From UBA1124 sp963933095 (GTDB lineage Bacteria > Pseudomonadota > Gammaproteobacteria > Pseudomonadales > Cellvibrionaceae), in the NCBI GenBank assembly GCA_963933095.1, contig CAWVSV010000054.1, positions 1-16,841 of the forward strand: a stretch of 16,841 bases of DNA, written 5' to 3'. Shown here piece after piece: positions 8,274 through 16,036 of the stretch. The translations under genes were made by a program, and so were the position numbers. Position 1 is the stretch's first letter, and the number at the start of each line of letters is the position of its first letter. The notes beneath the pieces are model-generated. The model ran no database searches and was not told the origin of the DNA. It worked only from the letters and a program-made list of their open reading frames with translations.

Positions 8274-8599
8274 GTACTGTGCATATTTCAACAGGGTTGC
8301 CAATATATCCTTCATTTTTTAAGGCTATCTTTATTTATTAGAGCGAGCTTTATAATCTTCGTGTACGTCCAATTTGTGAATAATTAGAAAGGATATATCG
8401 ATTTAATCGATGGTATATAAATTAAAGTAGCTAACAGTGCTATTTTTAATAGTTCGCCTTTCTAATTAACAGATAACAAAATCAATTTATTTTAAATAAT
8501 GCAGGCCATTAGACATAAGAAAAATAGATCATTGCAATTATGACCATTGTATTATTTTACACCCTTGACCTGACTTGCTCAGTTACCATCACCGCTAAG
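8274..8599. other. AT-rich intergenic region between convergent genes
   Basis: No gene was seen in this stretch between the broken toxin and the 3' end of the small lipoprotein gene. It contains the 88-bp inverted-repeat element listed separately and a weak CCTT/AAGG hairpin near 8310. No convincing terminator was found on either strand. Confidence 0.6.
8381..8468. repeat. 88-bp element with perfect 12-bp terminal inverted repeats
   Basis: TAATTAGAAAGG (8381-8392) is exactly mirrored by CCTTTCTAATTA (8457-8468), with 64 bp between. Inside are two further symmetrical pieces: ATCGAT-TTA-ATCGAT at 8397-8411, and a TAGC/GCTA hairpin with extended AT pairing around 8423-8450. Folded as one strand this gives an outer stem with two arms. 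The ends begin and finish in TA. It could be a miniature inverted-repeat element, a structured RNA, or a bidirectional terminator-like structure; only one copy is present here. Confidence 0.6.
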
Positions 8600-8821
8600 T
8601 TATTTTACCGCCTTAATGACTGATTTTTTCATACGTTCTATATTTGCTTTAGAGGCGTTACGACAAAGCTCAGAATCGCTTAATTCTTGTAAAGACATTT
8701 TTGAACATTTATTCATGGTCTTTTTCAGCAAAGATTCATCTGCTACCATATCTGCAACCGATGGATCGCCACATGCAGTTAAGGCCATAATCATTGGTAG
8801 AAGGATTAGTATTTTTTTCAT
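8600..8821 (-). CDS. Small lipoprotein, EexN-like
   Basis: This 73-residue predicted lipoprotein starts at the ATG reading MKKILILLPM. It has a basic N terminus, a hydrophobic stretch and a clear lipobox LTAC, so Cys17 would be lipidated. The next residue, Gly, does not suggest inner-membrane retention. The mature part is short and charged, with a pattern of two later Cys (KCSKM and ELCRNASKANIERM). This resembles EexN-type entry-exclusion lipoproteins, but the match is by eye and weak; a generic small lipoprotein is equally possible. An upstream in-frame ATG would add MEHI. The internal start is preferred because GGAA stands six bases before it and the signal peptide is then normal. The gene stands alone on the minus strand between decayed loci, with structured sequence upstream. 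Confidence 0.7.
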   Translation of the reverse strand: MKKILILLPMIMALTACGDPSVADMVADESLLKKTMNKCSKMSLQELSDSELCRNASKANIERMKKSVIKAVK

Positions 8822-8838
8822 AATATGTTCCATAATTG

Positions 8839-8908
8839 CCGCCCTATTAAAAACAATTGAGCTGGGCGGTTAAACTCAATTTATTCACTCTGACCTTCTT
8901 ACTAACAA
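8839..8908 (-). promoter_or_regulatory. Candidate promoter and overlapping hairpins upstream of the lipoprotein gene
   Basis: Read on the minus strand, TTGTTA (8908-8903) and AATAAA (8885-8880) are 17 bp apart and could be a sigma-70 promoter. Overlapping it and the leader are two inverted repeats: AATTGAG/CTCAATT (8881-8875 with 8861-8855, followed by GTTTTT) and CCGCCC/GGGCGG (8869-8864 with 8844-8839). The second arm of the latter lies just before the ATG at 8833. The two hairpins interleave and cannot both form. If the promoter above is the real one, the first arm of the first hairpin would not be transcribed. Confidence 0.3.
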
Positions 8909-8961
8909 GCGGCTACAAGTCTTTTTTGTTATCAGATTTCAAATATTAGGCTCATATATAA

Positions 8962-9624
8962 TTATTTTCTTAATGCATCATCATAGCCATTAACTTCATC
9001 GTAAACATACTTTAGCGGCAGTTGTGCCAGAGCTTGCCAGTATGGTCGCCACTGCGAACTGGAGACTGCCCGCAGATTGGCAAGATTAATTTTATTGCCC
9101 TGCTGCTGAAATTTAGGGTTAGCATGATTCATCTATAAGCCCGCTTCAATTTCGCCGTAACGCAGCGTTGCAGCAGTCATGTACAAGTTGTTTTGTGGGT
9201 CGATAGTACTTGCTGCGGTTGATGCGGGCCTATTAAAGTCTTCACGCCACAGGGTAGGGCTAAAAACGCTGTATTGTCCGAGTTTAAGGTTGCTAATTAA
9301 GTAATTGTAGCTGGCGCCCCACCAAGGCGTGATTTTTATTTTGGGTACAGGCTTGTGTGTGTTGAGCTTTAGGCCAATCGCTAGAGCTTGACGCAGCAAT
9401 ACATCGTCCACTAGGTCGCGTCTGGTTGCCGGGCGGTCGAAATGATTAATACCTGCAATAGACTGCCCCTGTAAAAAATTTGGCAGGTCTTGCAGCACAT
9501 CTTGCATTACCAATATCTCTATTTCATTTTGTTGAGTATTAGTGTGGGGATCGGACCTGACCGTGGGCGAGGCAGCAATTAGAGCGCACAGTAGGCAGAG
9601 TGATAATAGCGGCAGCGATGGCAT
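8962..9624 (-). pseudogene. Periplasmic substrate-binding-like protein, nonsense-interrupted and truncated
   Basis: The frame begins with a signal peptide (MPSLPLLSLCLLCALIAASP) and continues into a sequence resembling divergent type 2 periplasmic binding proteins (KITPWWGASYNYLISNLKLG; SPTLWREDFNRP; NNLYMTAATLRYGEIEAGL). A TAG at 9133-9135 stops it where relatives typically have GLY, so a Tyr to stop change is likely. The same frame then runs on for 56 codons with plausible family sequence (NLRAVSSSQWRPYWQALAQL and VNGYDDALRK) before TAA at 8962. Relatives extend well beyond this, so the C-terminal part is also missing. ATG 9624 is preferred over TTG 9639 because GCGAGA precedes it at good spacing. 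The gene diverges from the RND operon. The family name is uncertain; decay is well supported. Confidence 0.72.
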
Positions 9625-9699
9625 AAAGTTCTCGCGCAAATTGAAGCGGTCTCTTCAGATCATAGTCTATAACTGAGCTTTGGTTAGCGGGCAAAATTA

Positions 9700-9728
9700 T
9701 TGACAGACTAGTTGGTCTGTTGTTTAAT
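9700..9728 (+). promoter_or_regulatory. Sigma-70 promoter of the RND export operon
   Basis: TTGACA (9700-9705), a perfect -35, is followed by a 17-bp spacer and TTTAAT (9723-9728), a five-of-six -10. The spacer is filled by a TetR-type palindrome. Transcription would start near 9735, just at a second palindrome, leaving a leader of about 75 bases before the RND start. This is the best promoter in the window. Confidence 0.8.
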
Positions 9729-9754
9729 TCGAGCCTACCGACCAGTTGGTCTGT
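9703..9754. promoter_or_regulatory. Two TetR-type operator palindromes
   Basis: ACAGACTAGTTGGTCTGT (9703-9720) and ACCGACCAGTTGGTCTGT (9737-9754) agree at 16 of 18 positions, and each has seven of nine symmetrical pairs. Their shared core, GAC-YAGTTG-GTC, resembles operators of NemR-like TetR proteins. The first lies between -35 and -10, the second at the expected start site, 34 bp apart. A bound dimer at either would block RNA polymerase. The TetR gene at 13047 is the likely binder. Confidence 0.75.
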
Positions 9755-9808
9755 GAGCTGCTTTTAATTGCAAGCTTTCGTATTAAGCGATAGCTGATGG
9801 AGAGAGTT

Positions 9809-12151
9809 ATGTTAACTCGCTATGCCGAAGGTGTAATCCGCTTTCGCTGGTTAATCATTTTACTGACCTTGCTGACCGTCGGCTTTGCCGCCCGCGGAAT
9901 CGGCTATTTGGCTTTTACCAATGACTATCGAGCCTTTTTTGCCGAGGAAAATCCGCAGTTACAAGCGTTTGAAACACTGCAGAATACTTATGATAAATCT
10001 GACAATGTTATGTTTATTCTCACGCCCAAGCAGGGCACTATTTTCACGTCTGAAACGCTTAAAAGTATCGCGTGGTTAACCGAAGAAGCGTGGCAAACCC
10101 CTTTTTCTAATCGAGTTGATTCAGTTACTAATTTTCAACATACCCGCGCGATTGAGGATGATCTCGAGGTTGAAGACTTGGTGCCATTCCCCGCACAACT
10201 TAGCGCCGAAGACCTCGCCTATATTGCCGCTGTAGCCCATAGTGAACCGCAGTTAAAACAGCGTCTGTTGAGCGTTGATGGCCGTGTTAGTGGTGTCAAT
10301 ATCAACATTCAATTGCCAGGTATTGCGCTGACAGAAGTGCCAGAAGTGGCCGCTTTTGCTCGTGAATTAGCCGCACAGTTACGCCAGCGCGACCCCAATC
10401 TGGATGTCAAATTAAGTGGCTTGGTAATGTTCAACAATGCCTTTGGTGAAAGCGCACAGAAAGATATGGCAACCTTAATACCGCTAATGTTTATGCTAGT
10501 AATAGTCGCTATAGGTTTATTGCTGCGCAGTGTTAGTGGCACCATCGCCTCGGTGTTGGTGATATTTATGTCGATATTGATGGCTATGGGGCTATTCGGT
10601 TGGGGCGGTTACGAGCTTACCGGTATGACTATCTCGGCGCCGACTATTATTCTGACTATGGCCGTCGCTGATTGCGTGCATCTTCTGGTGAGCTTTTTCT
10701 GGGGTATGCGCCATGGCCAGACCAAACAGGTCGCCATGGTGGAAAGCCTGCGCATTAATATACTGCCGATATTTATCACTTCGGTCACCACCGCGCTGGG
10801 TTTTTTAAGTATGAACTTCTCCGAAGTGCCGCCGCTGGCTCACCTCGGTAATATCGTCGCGATGGGGGTAATGACTGCCTTTATTTTATCGGTTACCTTG
10901 CTGCCGGCACTGATTATGATTTTACCGGTGCAAGTTAAGCAGGTTGTCGATGGCCACGCGGCTTGGACCGATAAGCTCAGTGAGTTGGTTATCTCTCGCC
11001 GCAGGCCTCTGCTGTGGGGCTCGCTGATGGTGGCAGTGGTATTTATCACGTTTGTGCCGCGCAATGAAATCAACGATGAATTTGTGAAGTACTTCGATAA
11101 GAGCATGGACTTTCGCCAGGCCACCGATTATGCCTCAGAGCATCTGGTCAGTACTTATACCATTGAGTATTCACTGGGTTTAAAAAATGCCGGCGATGGG
11201 TCTATTGCTGAACCGCTATTTTTGGCTAAATTGGATGAGTTTGTTCGCTACCTAGAAGGCTTCGATGAAGTCCGTCATATTTTTACTTTGACCGATACCA
11301 TGAAACGCCTGAACCAAAATATGCATGGCGATGACATCAACTGGTACAAATTGCCAGAGGCGCGAGATCTCGCTGCCCAGTATTTACTGCTATACGAAAT
11401 GTCTTTGCCCTATGGTTTAGATCTCAATAATCAAATCGATGTCTCCAAGTCATTTACCCGCTTGACTGTGACTATGACCGATATGAGTTCCAATCAAGTG
11501 TTGAATCTGGAACGCGAATGGGGGCAGTGGTTACAAACTAATGCGCCTGAGCTTGACGCGGCGGCGGCCAGTACTAATTTAATGTTTGCCCATATTGGTC
11601 ATCGCAATGCTAACGCCTTAGTGCTGGGTACTATTTTGGCGCTGTTTGCGATCTCTATGATTTTGGTGGTGGCGCTGCGTTCACTAAAAATAGGCTTAAT
11701 TAGCTTAGTGCCTAACTTGGTGCCAGCGGGTATTGCCTTTGGTATCTGGGGCTTAGTGGATGGTCAGATTGGCATGTCGGTATCCATAGTGGCGGGCATG
11801 ACCTTGGGTATTGTGGTGGATGATACGGTGCATTTTCTCAGTAAATATTTGCGTGCTCGTCGAGAAAAGGGTTATGACTCGGCTGAAGCCGTTCGTTATG
11901 CCTTTACCCATGTTGGCCAAGCGCTACTGGTGACAACATTGGTGCTAGTAGCCGGATTTATGGTGCTGGTGTTCTCGACTTTTAAAATGAATGCCGATAT
12001 GGGCATGCTAACCGCGATTACCATTACGGTGGCGTTGATTGTTGATTTTCTACTACTACCGCCATTGTTAATGGCGCTGGACTCGAAAAAAGCAGTACCC
12101 TTAAACCTCCCTAGCCGCGCCACTGGCACTGTTAAGCAGGCTGGAAGTTAA
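9809..12151 (+). CDS. RND-superfamily (MMPL-type) exporter
   Basis: This 780-residue inner-membrane protein is a proton-driven RND exporter of the MMPL/SSD-like group rather than the AcrB drug-pump group, which is about 1,040 residues long. It has the duplicated layout: one N-terminal helix, a periplasmic domain (about 40-225), a block of five or so helices, then a repeat of this plan. The family's charged intramembrane residues are seen as AVADCVH (Asp288) in the first half and GIVVDDTVHFLSKY (Asp671, Asp672) in the second. An upstream ATG at 9797 would add MERV, but GGAGAG at 9800-9805 is well placed for ATG 9809. It is followed after 19 bp by a LolA-like gene, a common pairing for this group. 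Cargo is unknown; lipids or other hydrophobic compounds are typical for relatives. Confidence 0.92.
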   Translation: MLTRYAEGVIRFRWLIILLTLLTVGFAARGIGYLAFTNDYRAFFAEENPQLQAFETLQNTYDKSDNVMFILTPKQGTIFTSETLKSIAWLTEEAWQTPFSNRVDSVTNFQHTRAIEDDLEVEDLVPFPAQLSAEDLAYIAAVAHSEPQLKQRLLSVDGRVSGVNINIQLPGIALTEVPEVAAFARELAAQLRQRDPNLDVKLSGLVMFNNAFGESAQKDMATLIPLMFMLVIVAIGLLLRSVSGTIASVLVIFMSILMAMGLFGWGGYELTGMTISAPTIILTMAVADCVHLLVSFFWGMRHGQTKQVAMVESLRINILPIFITSVTTALGFLSMNFSEVPPLAHLGNIVAMGVMTAFILSVTLLPALIMILPVQVKQVVDGHAAWTDKLSELVISRRRPLLWGSLMVAVVFITFVPRNEINDEFVKYFDKSMDFRQATDYASEHLVSTYTIEYSLGLKNAGDGSIAEPLFLAKLDEFVRYLEGFDEVRHIFTLTDTMKRLNQNMHGDDINWYKLPEARDLAAQYLLLYEMSLPYGLDLNNQIDVSKSFTRLTVTMTDMSSNQVLNLEREWGQWLQTNAPELDAAAASTNLMFAHIGHRNANALVLGTILALFAISMILVVALRSLKIGLISLVPNLVPAGIAFGIWGLVDGQIGMSVSIVAGMTLGIVVDDTVHFLSKYLRARREKGYDSAEAVRYAFTHVGQALLVTTLVLVAGFMVLVFSTFKMNADMGMLTAITITVALIVDFLLLPPLLMALDSKKAVPLNLPSRATGTVKQAGS

Positions 12152-12170
12152 AATAACTAGAGATATAAAA

Positions 12171-12974
12171 ATGTTTTTTTTCAAAAGAGTATTACTGACT
12201 TTAAGTTTTATGTGCGCGACTACAGGCGGTTTTTCGGCAGAACCGATTGATGCGCAGGCGCAAGAAATAGGTTTGAATATTGCCGCCGAGGCCGAGCGCC
12301 GCGACAGCGGTTGGAGCGATTCTAGCGCTGAGATGTCAATGCATTTAGCCAACAAACATGGCGCTAGTAGCAGTCGTCAGCTGCGTTTGAAATCGCTAGA
12401 GGTCGATGGTGATGGCGATAAAAGTCTGACTATTTTTGATCAGCCACGCGACGTCAAAGGCACTGCTTTTTTATCTTTTACTCACTCGCTAACTGCCGAT
12501 GAGCAGTGGCTTTATCTACCGGCCCTGAAGCGAGTTAAGCGAATTTCATCGAGCAATAAATCAGGGCCATTTATGGGCAGCGAATACGCCTTTGAAGATT
12601 TGACCTCATTTGAATTAGATAAATACCAGTATCAGTATTTACGCGACGAAGTGGTCGATGGCCTAGATAGCTTTGTGGTAAGGAATTTTCCTCTGTATAA
12701 AAAGTCGGGTTATAAATATCGCGATGTGTGGATCGATAAAGCAGAGTATCGCGTGCTTAAAACTGACTTTTATGATCGCAAAGGAAGCTTGTTGAAGACC
12801 TTAAAAAATGCAGATTTCAAACAGTATCTAGGCAAGTATTGGCGGCCGATGAAAGCGTCTATGAATAATCATCAAAATGGTAAACGCACCGACTTAATTT
12901 GGACAGACTACCAGTTTAATGTAGGTTTAACGGCTCGTGATTTTAGCAAGAATAGCTTGCAGCGCGCTAAGTAG
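12171..12974 (+). CDS. Outer-membrane lipoprotein-sorting (LolA-like) periplasmic protein
   Basis: This 267-residue secreted protein has a signal peptide ending near FSA (residue 23). It belongs by its conserved blocks to the LolA-like family that accompanies RND/MMPL exporters: DGDKSLTIFDQPRDVKGTAFLSF, DEQWLYLPALKRVKRISSSNKSGPFMGSEYAFEDL and KYRDVWIDKAEYRVLKTDFYDRKG. Members are thought to adopt the open half-barrel fold of LolA/LolB and to carry a hydrophobic ligand in the periplasm; here that is inference. The start has AGAGAT 5-10 bases upstream and lies 19 bp from the RND stop, so the two are almost certainly co-transcribed and likely act together. Confidence 0.88.
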   Translation: MFFFKRVLLTLSFMCATTGGFSAEPIDAQAQEIGLNIAAEAERRDSGWSDSSAEMSMHLANKHGASSSRQLRLKSLEVDGDGDKSLTIFDQPRDVKGTAFLSFTHSLTADEQWLYLPALKRVKRISSSNKSGPFMGSEYAFEDLTSFELDKYQYQYLRDEVVDGLDSFVVRNFPLYKKSGYKYRDVWIDKAEYRVLKTDFYDRKGSLLKTLKNADFKQYLGKYWRPMKASMNNHQNGKRTDLIWTDYQFNVGLTARDFSKNSLQRAK

Positions 12975-13046
12975 ATTGGCATCGGTTAAACTTCGCGTTT
13001 TTTGTATTATCAATTGCGAAACCATACAATTAGGTAGAAATAGAGT

Positions 13047-13643
13047 ATGAGAGAACGCAAGGCCGAAAAAACACGCGAGCGCATATTGCAAGCGGGCTTT
13101 GAAGAGATGTATCAGCATGGTTTTCAGGGCATGCGGATTGATGCCGTCCTGCAAAAGACTCAGTTGGCAAAGGGGGCTCTCTACCATCATTTTCCCAATA
13201 AAAAATCACTCGGTTATGCCATCGTCGAAGAAATTTTATTCGAGCATACTAAAGAGCTGATTACAGTACTCAATGCTGAAAGCGATCCCATTGAGGCTAA
13301 CTGCAGCGTATTGATGCGTATCTGTGAACACGCCACGGATGAAGAAATTAGCTTGGGTTGCCCAGTAAATAATTTGTCGCAGGAAATGTCGGGTCTAGAT
13401 GAAGGTTTTAAAGCGCGCTTGTGCGGCATTTATACGCACTGGTCTGAGACTATTTCAAACTCATTAAAAAATGGTCAAAATAATGGCTGCGTGCGGGCAG
13501 ATGTTGATACCGATGTGGCCGCAGGTTTTATTATTAGCTCTTTTCAGGGTATAACCGGTGCGGCTAAATGTATGGGGTCGAAAGAGGTTCTGCTGACGCT
13601 AACTGCAGTATTATGCGACTACATACGCACATTACGTTGTTAA
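13047..13643 (+). CDS. TetR/AcrR-family transcriptional regulator
   Basis: This 198-residue protein has a TetR N-terminal DNA-binding domain. The helix-turn-helix spans about residues 29-56 (MRIDAVLQKTQLAKGALYHHF, with NKKSL after it). The ligand domain contains SLGCPVNNLSQEMS with a Cys, a block seen in NemR/YcdC-like TetR proteins; a thiol or electrophile response is possible but unproven. It lies 72 bp after the LolA-like gene on the same strand, so it may be the third gene of the operon. No copy of the operator motif occurs just upstream of it. The two palindromes at 9703-9754 therefore suggest it controls itself through the operon promoter. Confidence 0.93.
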   Translation: MRERKAEKTRERILQAGFEEMYQHGFQGMRIDAVLQKTQLAKGALYHHFPNKKSLGYAIVEEILFEHTKELITVLNAESDPIEANCSVLMRICEHATDEEISLGCPVNNLSQEMSGLDEGFKARLCGIYTHWSETISNSLKNGQNNGCVRADVDTDVAAGFIISSFQGITGAAKCMGSKEVLLTLTAVLCDYIRTLRC

Positions 13644-13797
13644 TATAGAGCGGTATTTTTGCACGAATATCTTCGTCAGGGTAATGCTATTCGGTCATGT
13701 ACTTAGCGTACACTTCCTTATTGTGCAAAGTCCTTCCTTGATCTCGCACAAAAACCCTCGCTCTTTGTTTATTAAAACTAATTGCGAAGTAGAGAGA

Positions 13798-14967
13798 ATG
13801 TTTAAATATTTATTTATATCGCTCAGCATATTTTTTTCGTCAGTCCTACAAGCGGTTGAAGTATCTGGTCGCGTTGGCGCTCAGGGTCGACTATTTTTTG
13901 ATGATAATTCGTTTCAGAATTCGCTGTTATTGGAACCGGAATTTTATTGGGCCTCAAGCTCAGGTGACGATGCCTTTACTCTAAAGCTGTTTGGCCGTAT
14001 TGATGATGCTGATAATGAGCGCAGTCATGGCGATATTCGCGAGGCGCTGTGGTTGCATGTGGGCGACACTTGGGAGTTTCGTGCCGGTATAGGCAAGGTT
14101 TATTGGGGGGTCACTGAATCCAATCATTTGGTGGATATAATCAATCAAACCGATTTGGTTGAATCGGTCGATGGTGAGCAAAAGCTGGGTCAGCCGCTGC
14201 TGCAATTTACTACTATTCAAGATTGGGGCGTGCTGGACGCTTTTGTGTTGCCTGGCTTTCGCGAGCGCACTTTTCCCAGTGCCGACGCCCATTTAAGTGG
14301 TCTACTGCCGATTGAAACTGATGCGGTTTTTTATCAACACAGCCGCGAACAAAAGCATATCGATTATTCACTGCGCTACAGCCATGCCATCGATGTGTTC
14401 GATATAGGTGTGTCTTATTTTTTGGGTACTAATCGAGACCCGCATCTGGTGTCTAGTGCCAGTGCTGATGGACAGATAGTATTACGCCCCTATTACGATC
14501 AAATCAGTCAGCTGGGTATAGATGTACAGGCCACCGTCGGCGACTGGCTTTGGAAGTTGGAGGCGATTCGCCGTGATGACTCGGTGCATGATTTTGGCGC
14601 CGTAACAGCCGGTTTTGAATACACTTGGGTTGGTATTGGCAACAGCGTGGTAGATATGGGCTTACTCAGTGAAGTTAGCCGCGATAGTCGCAACGATCAG
14701 GCGCCGACACCCTCGGAGCGGGATATTTTTGTTGGTGCACGTTTTACCTTCAACGACATTCAAAGTACGGATTTACTCGTTGGCTATTCTCAAGCACTGA
14801 ATTATAGCGACAGCTACAGCGCTATTATTGAGGGTAGTCGCCGTTTAGGAGATGTATGGAAACTTACCGTTGATGTACGCCTGTTTCACAGTGATAGAGA
14901 ATTAGATCCCGTCTATCAATTTAATGATGATGATTATGCCTCGCTGAGCCTTGAATACTTTTTTTGA
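13798..14967 (+). CDS. Outer-membrane beta-barrel protein, family not named
   Basis: This 389-residue secreted protein has a signal peptide cleaved after LQA (residue 20 or so), then alternating polar and aromatic strands, and ends in LEYFF. A C-terminal Phe is the usual signal for BAM-assembled outer-membrane barrels. A conserved-looking block, GKVYWGVTESNHLVDIINQT, and a PGFRERTFPS segment are seen near residues 95-160. They resemble barrel proteins found beside RND exporters, but I cannot name the family. The longer frame from 13684 was rejected: ATG 13798 has AGAGAGA directly upstream and begins the signal peptide. The 154-bp gap after the TetR gene holds short hairpins but no clear terminator. 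Its likely job is an outer-membrane port or receptor for the export system; this is inferred from position. Confidence 0.8.
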   Translation: MFKYLFISLSIFFSSVLQAVEVSGRVGAQGRLFFDDNSFQNSLLLEPEFYWASSSGDDAFTLKLFGRIDDADNERSHGDIREALWLHVGDTWEFRAGIGKVYWGVTESNHLVDIINQTDLVESVDGEQKLGQPLLQFTTIQDWGVLDAFVLPGFRERTFPSADAHLSGLLPIETDAVFYQHSREQKHIDYSLRYSHAIDVFDIGVSYFLGTNRDPHLVSSASADGQIVLRPYYDQISQLGIDVQATVGDWLWKLEAIRRDDSVHDFGAVTAGFEYTWVGIGNSVVDMGLLSEVSRDSRNDQAPTPSERDIFVGARFTFNDIQSTDLLVGYSQALNYSDSYSAIIEGSRRLGDVWKLTVDVRLFHSDRELDPVYQFNDDDYASLSLEYFF

Positions 14968-15148
14968 TTGGCCTAGATGAGATTTGCGAGCCGGTAGTTG
15001 ACTAGAATATTACTGTCAGAGAATGCTGCTGTAGATAAGCTATAACGGCATAGCTAACTATATTTCCTTGGTTCTCGTTTTGTTCAGAGAAGAGTCATTT
15101 TTAACTGCTAGTCTTAAAGGTACAGTTCTACCTGCCGGTACTGAATAT

Positions 15149-16036
15149 ATGGTTATAAAACGTTCTCTTCTTAGTATCATTTTATTGCTTTATGCGGTCT
15201 GTCTGTGTGCGTCGGCGGAGCAAGGCTCTGTGCGTATTCAAGCGCCGCAATCAGAATTTGATGCTTCGCACGACTATTTTCGCAGCTTAATTGAGTTGGC
15301 TCTGTCGAAATCAGCGGTCGATGGAAAAAAAATGCCGTTAATAGAACTTACTATGGCGCCTTATATGGTGCAATTGCGAGCACTGGAGGAGTTGCGGGCT
15401 GGGCGTTTGATTGACATTTACTGGGCCGGAACCAGTATTGAGCGTGAGCGGGCCCTGCGCGCCATTCCGATTCCGCTGGTAAAAGGCCTGTTGGGGTTCA
15501 GGGTTTTCGCCATGCATAAAAGTCGTCGTCCTCTGCTGGCAAAGGCAAGAGATTTAAAGGGCCTCAAAAATTTAACATTTTGTCAGGGCGCCCATTGGCC
15601 CGATACCGATATTATGCTGTCGGCGGGCCTATCTGTGCAGCCAAGTAGCGTATATGAGAATATGTTTCGTAAAGTAGTGGGGCGCCGTTGTGATGCCTTT
15701 CCGCGTGGGGTACACGAAGGTTTTTCCGAAGTAGAGGCTAGACAGGAACTCTATTCTGGGCTGGAGCTCTATACCGATACCATTCTCTACTACCCCTTTC
15801 CGATGTTTTTGTTTGTTAACAAGAGCAATCAGGTCTTGGCTCGCCGGCTACAGGTGGGCCTCGAATTGGCGATTAGCGATGGCAGTTTTGATGAACATTT
15901 AAAAACACACCCGGTAACTCGCCACTTGTTTCCACTGGAGAGCTGGATTAATAGTAATTACATTAAGATTGATAATCCCTTTCTTCCGAGCACGCTGAAC
16001 ACGGCGGATAAACGCTATTGGATTACCCCGCCCTGA
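15149..16036 (+). CDS. Periplasmic substrate-binding-like protein
   Basis: This 295-residue secreted protein starts MVIKRSLLSIILLLYAV, with cleavage near CASA. The rest resembles divergent type 2 periplasmic binding proteins of the solute-binding family 3 kind: a first lobe with LRALEELRAGRLIDIYWAGT, a hinge-like LVKGLLGFRVFAMHKSRR, and a second lobe with LYTDTILYYPFPMFLFVNK and LQVGLELAISDGSFDEHL. Such stand-alone proteins often feed sensors or transporters, but no transporter permease is adjacent. The longer frame from a TTG at 15068 lacks a ribosome site and would bury the signal peptide; the chosen ATG also has a poor site. It follows the barrel gene after 181 bp, so linkage to the export operon is uncertain. 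No close similarity to the decayed binding-protein gene at 8962 could be shown by eye. Confidence 0.75.
   Translation: MVIKRSLLSIILLLYAVCLCASAEQGSVRIQAPQSEFDASHDYFRSLIELALSKSAVDGKKMPLIELTMAPYMVQLRALEELRAGRLIDIYWAGTSIERERALRAIPIPLVKGLLGFRVFAMHKSRRPLLAKARDLKGLKNLTFCQGAHWPDTDIMLSAGLSVQPSSVYENMFRKVVGRRCDAFPRGVHEGFSEVEARQELYSGLELYTDTILYYPFPMFLFVNKSNQVLARRLQVGLELAISDGSFDEHLKTHPVTRHLFPLESWINSNYIKIDNPFLPSTLNTADKRYWITPP

Noticed and set aside
13684..13797. N-terminal extension of the outer-membrane barrel protein
   Set aside because: It would place 38 residues ahead of a good signal peptide, and the internal ATG has a much better ribosome site.
15038..15055. AGCTAT/ATAGCT hairpin before the last gene
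   Set aside because: Six-base arms with no T-run; too short to call a terminator or operator.
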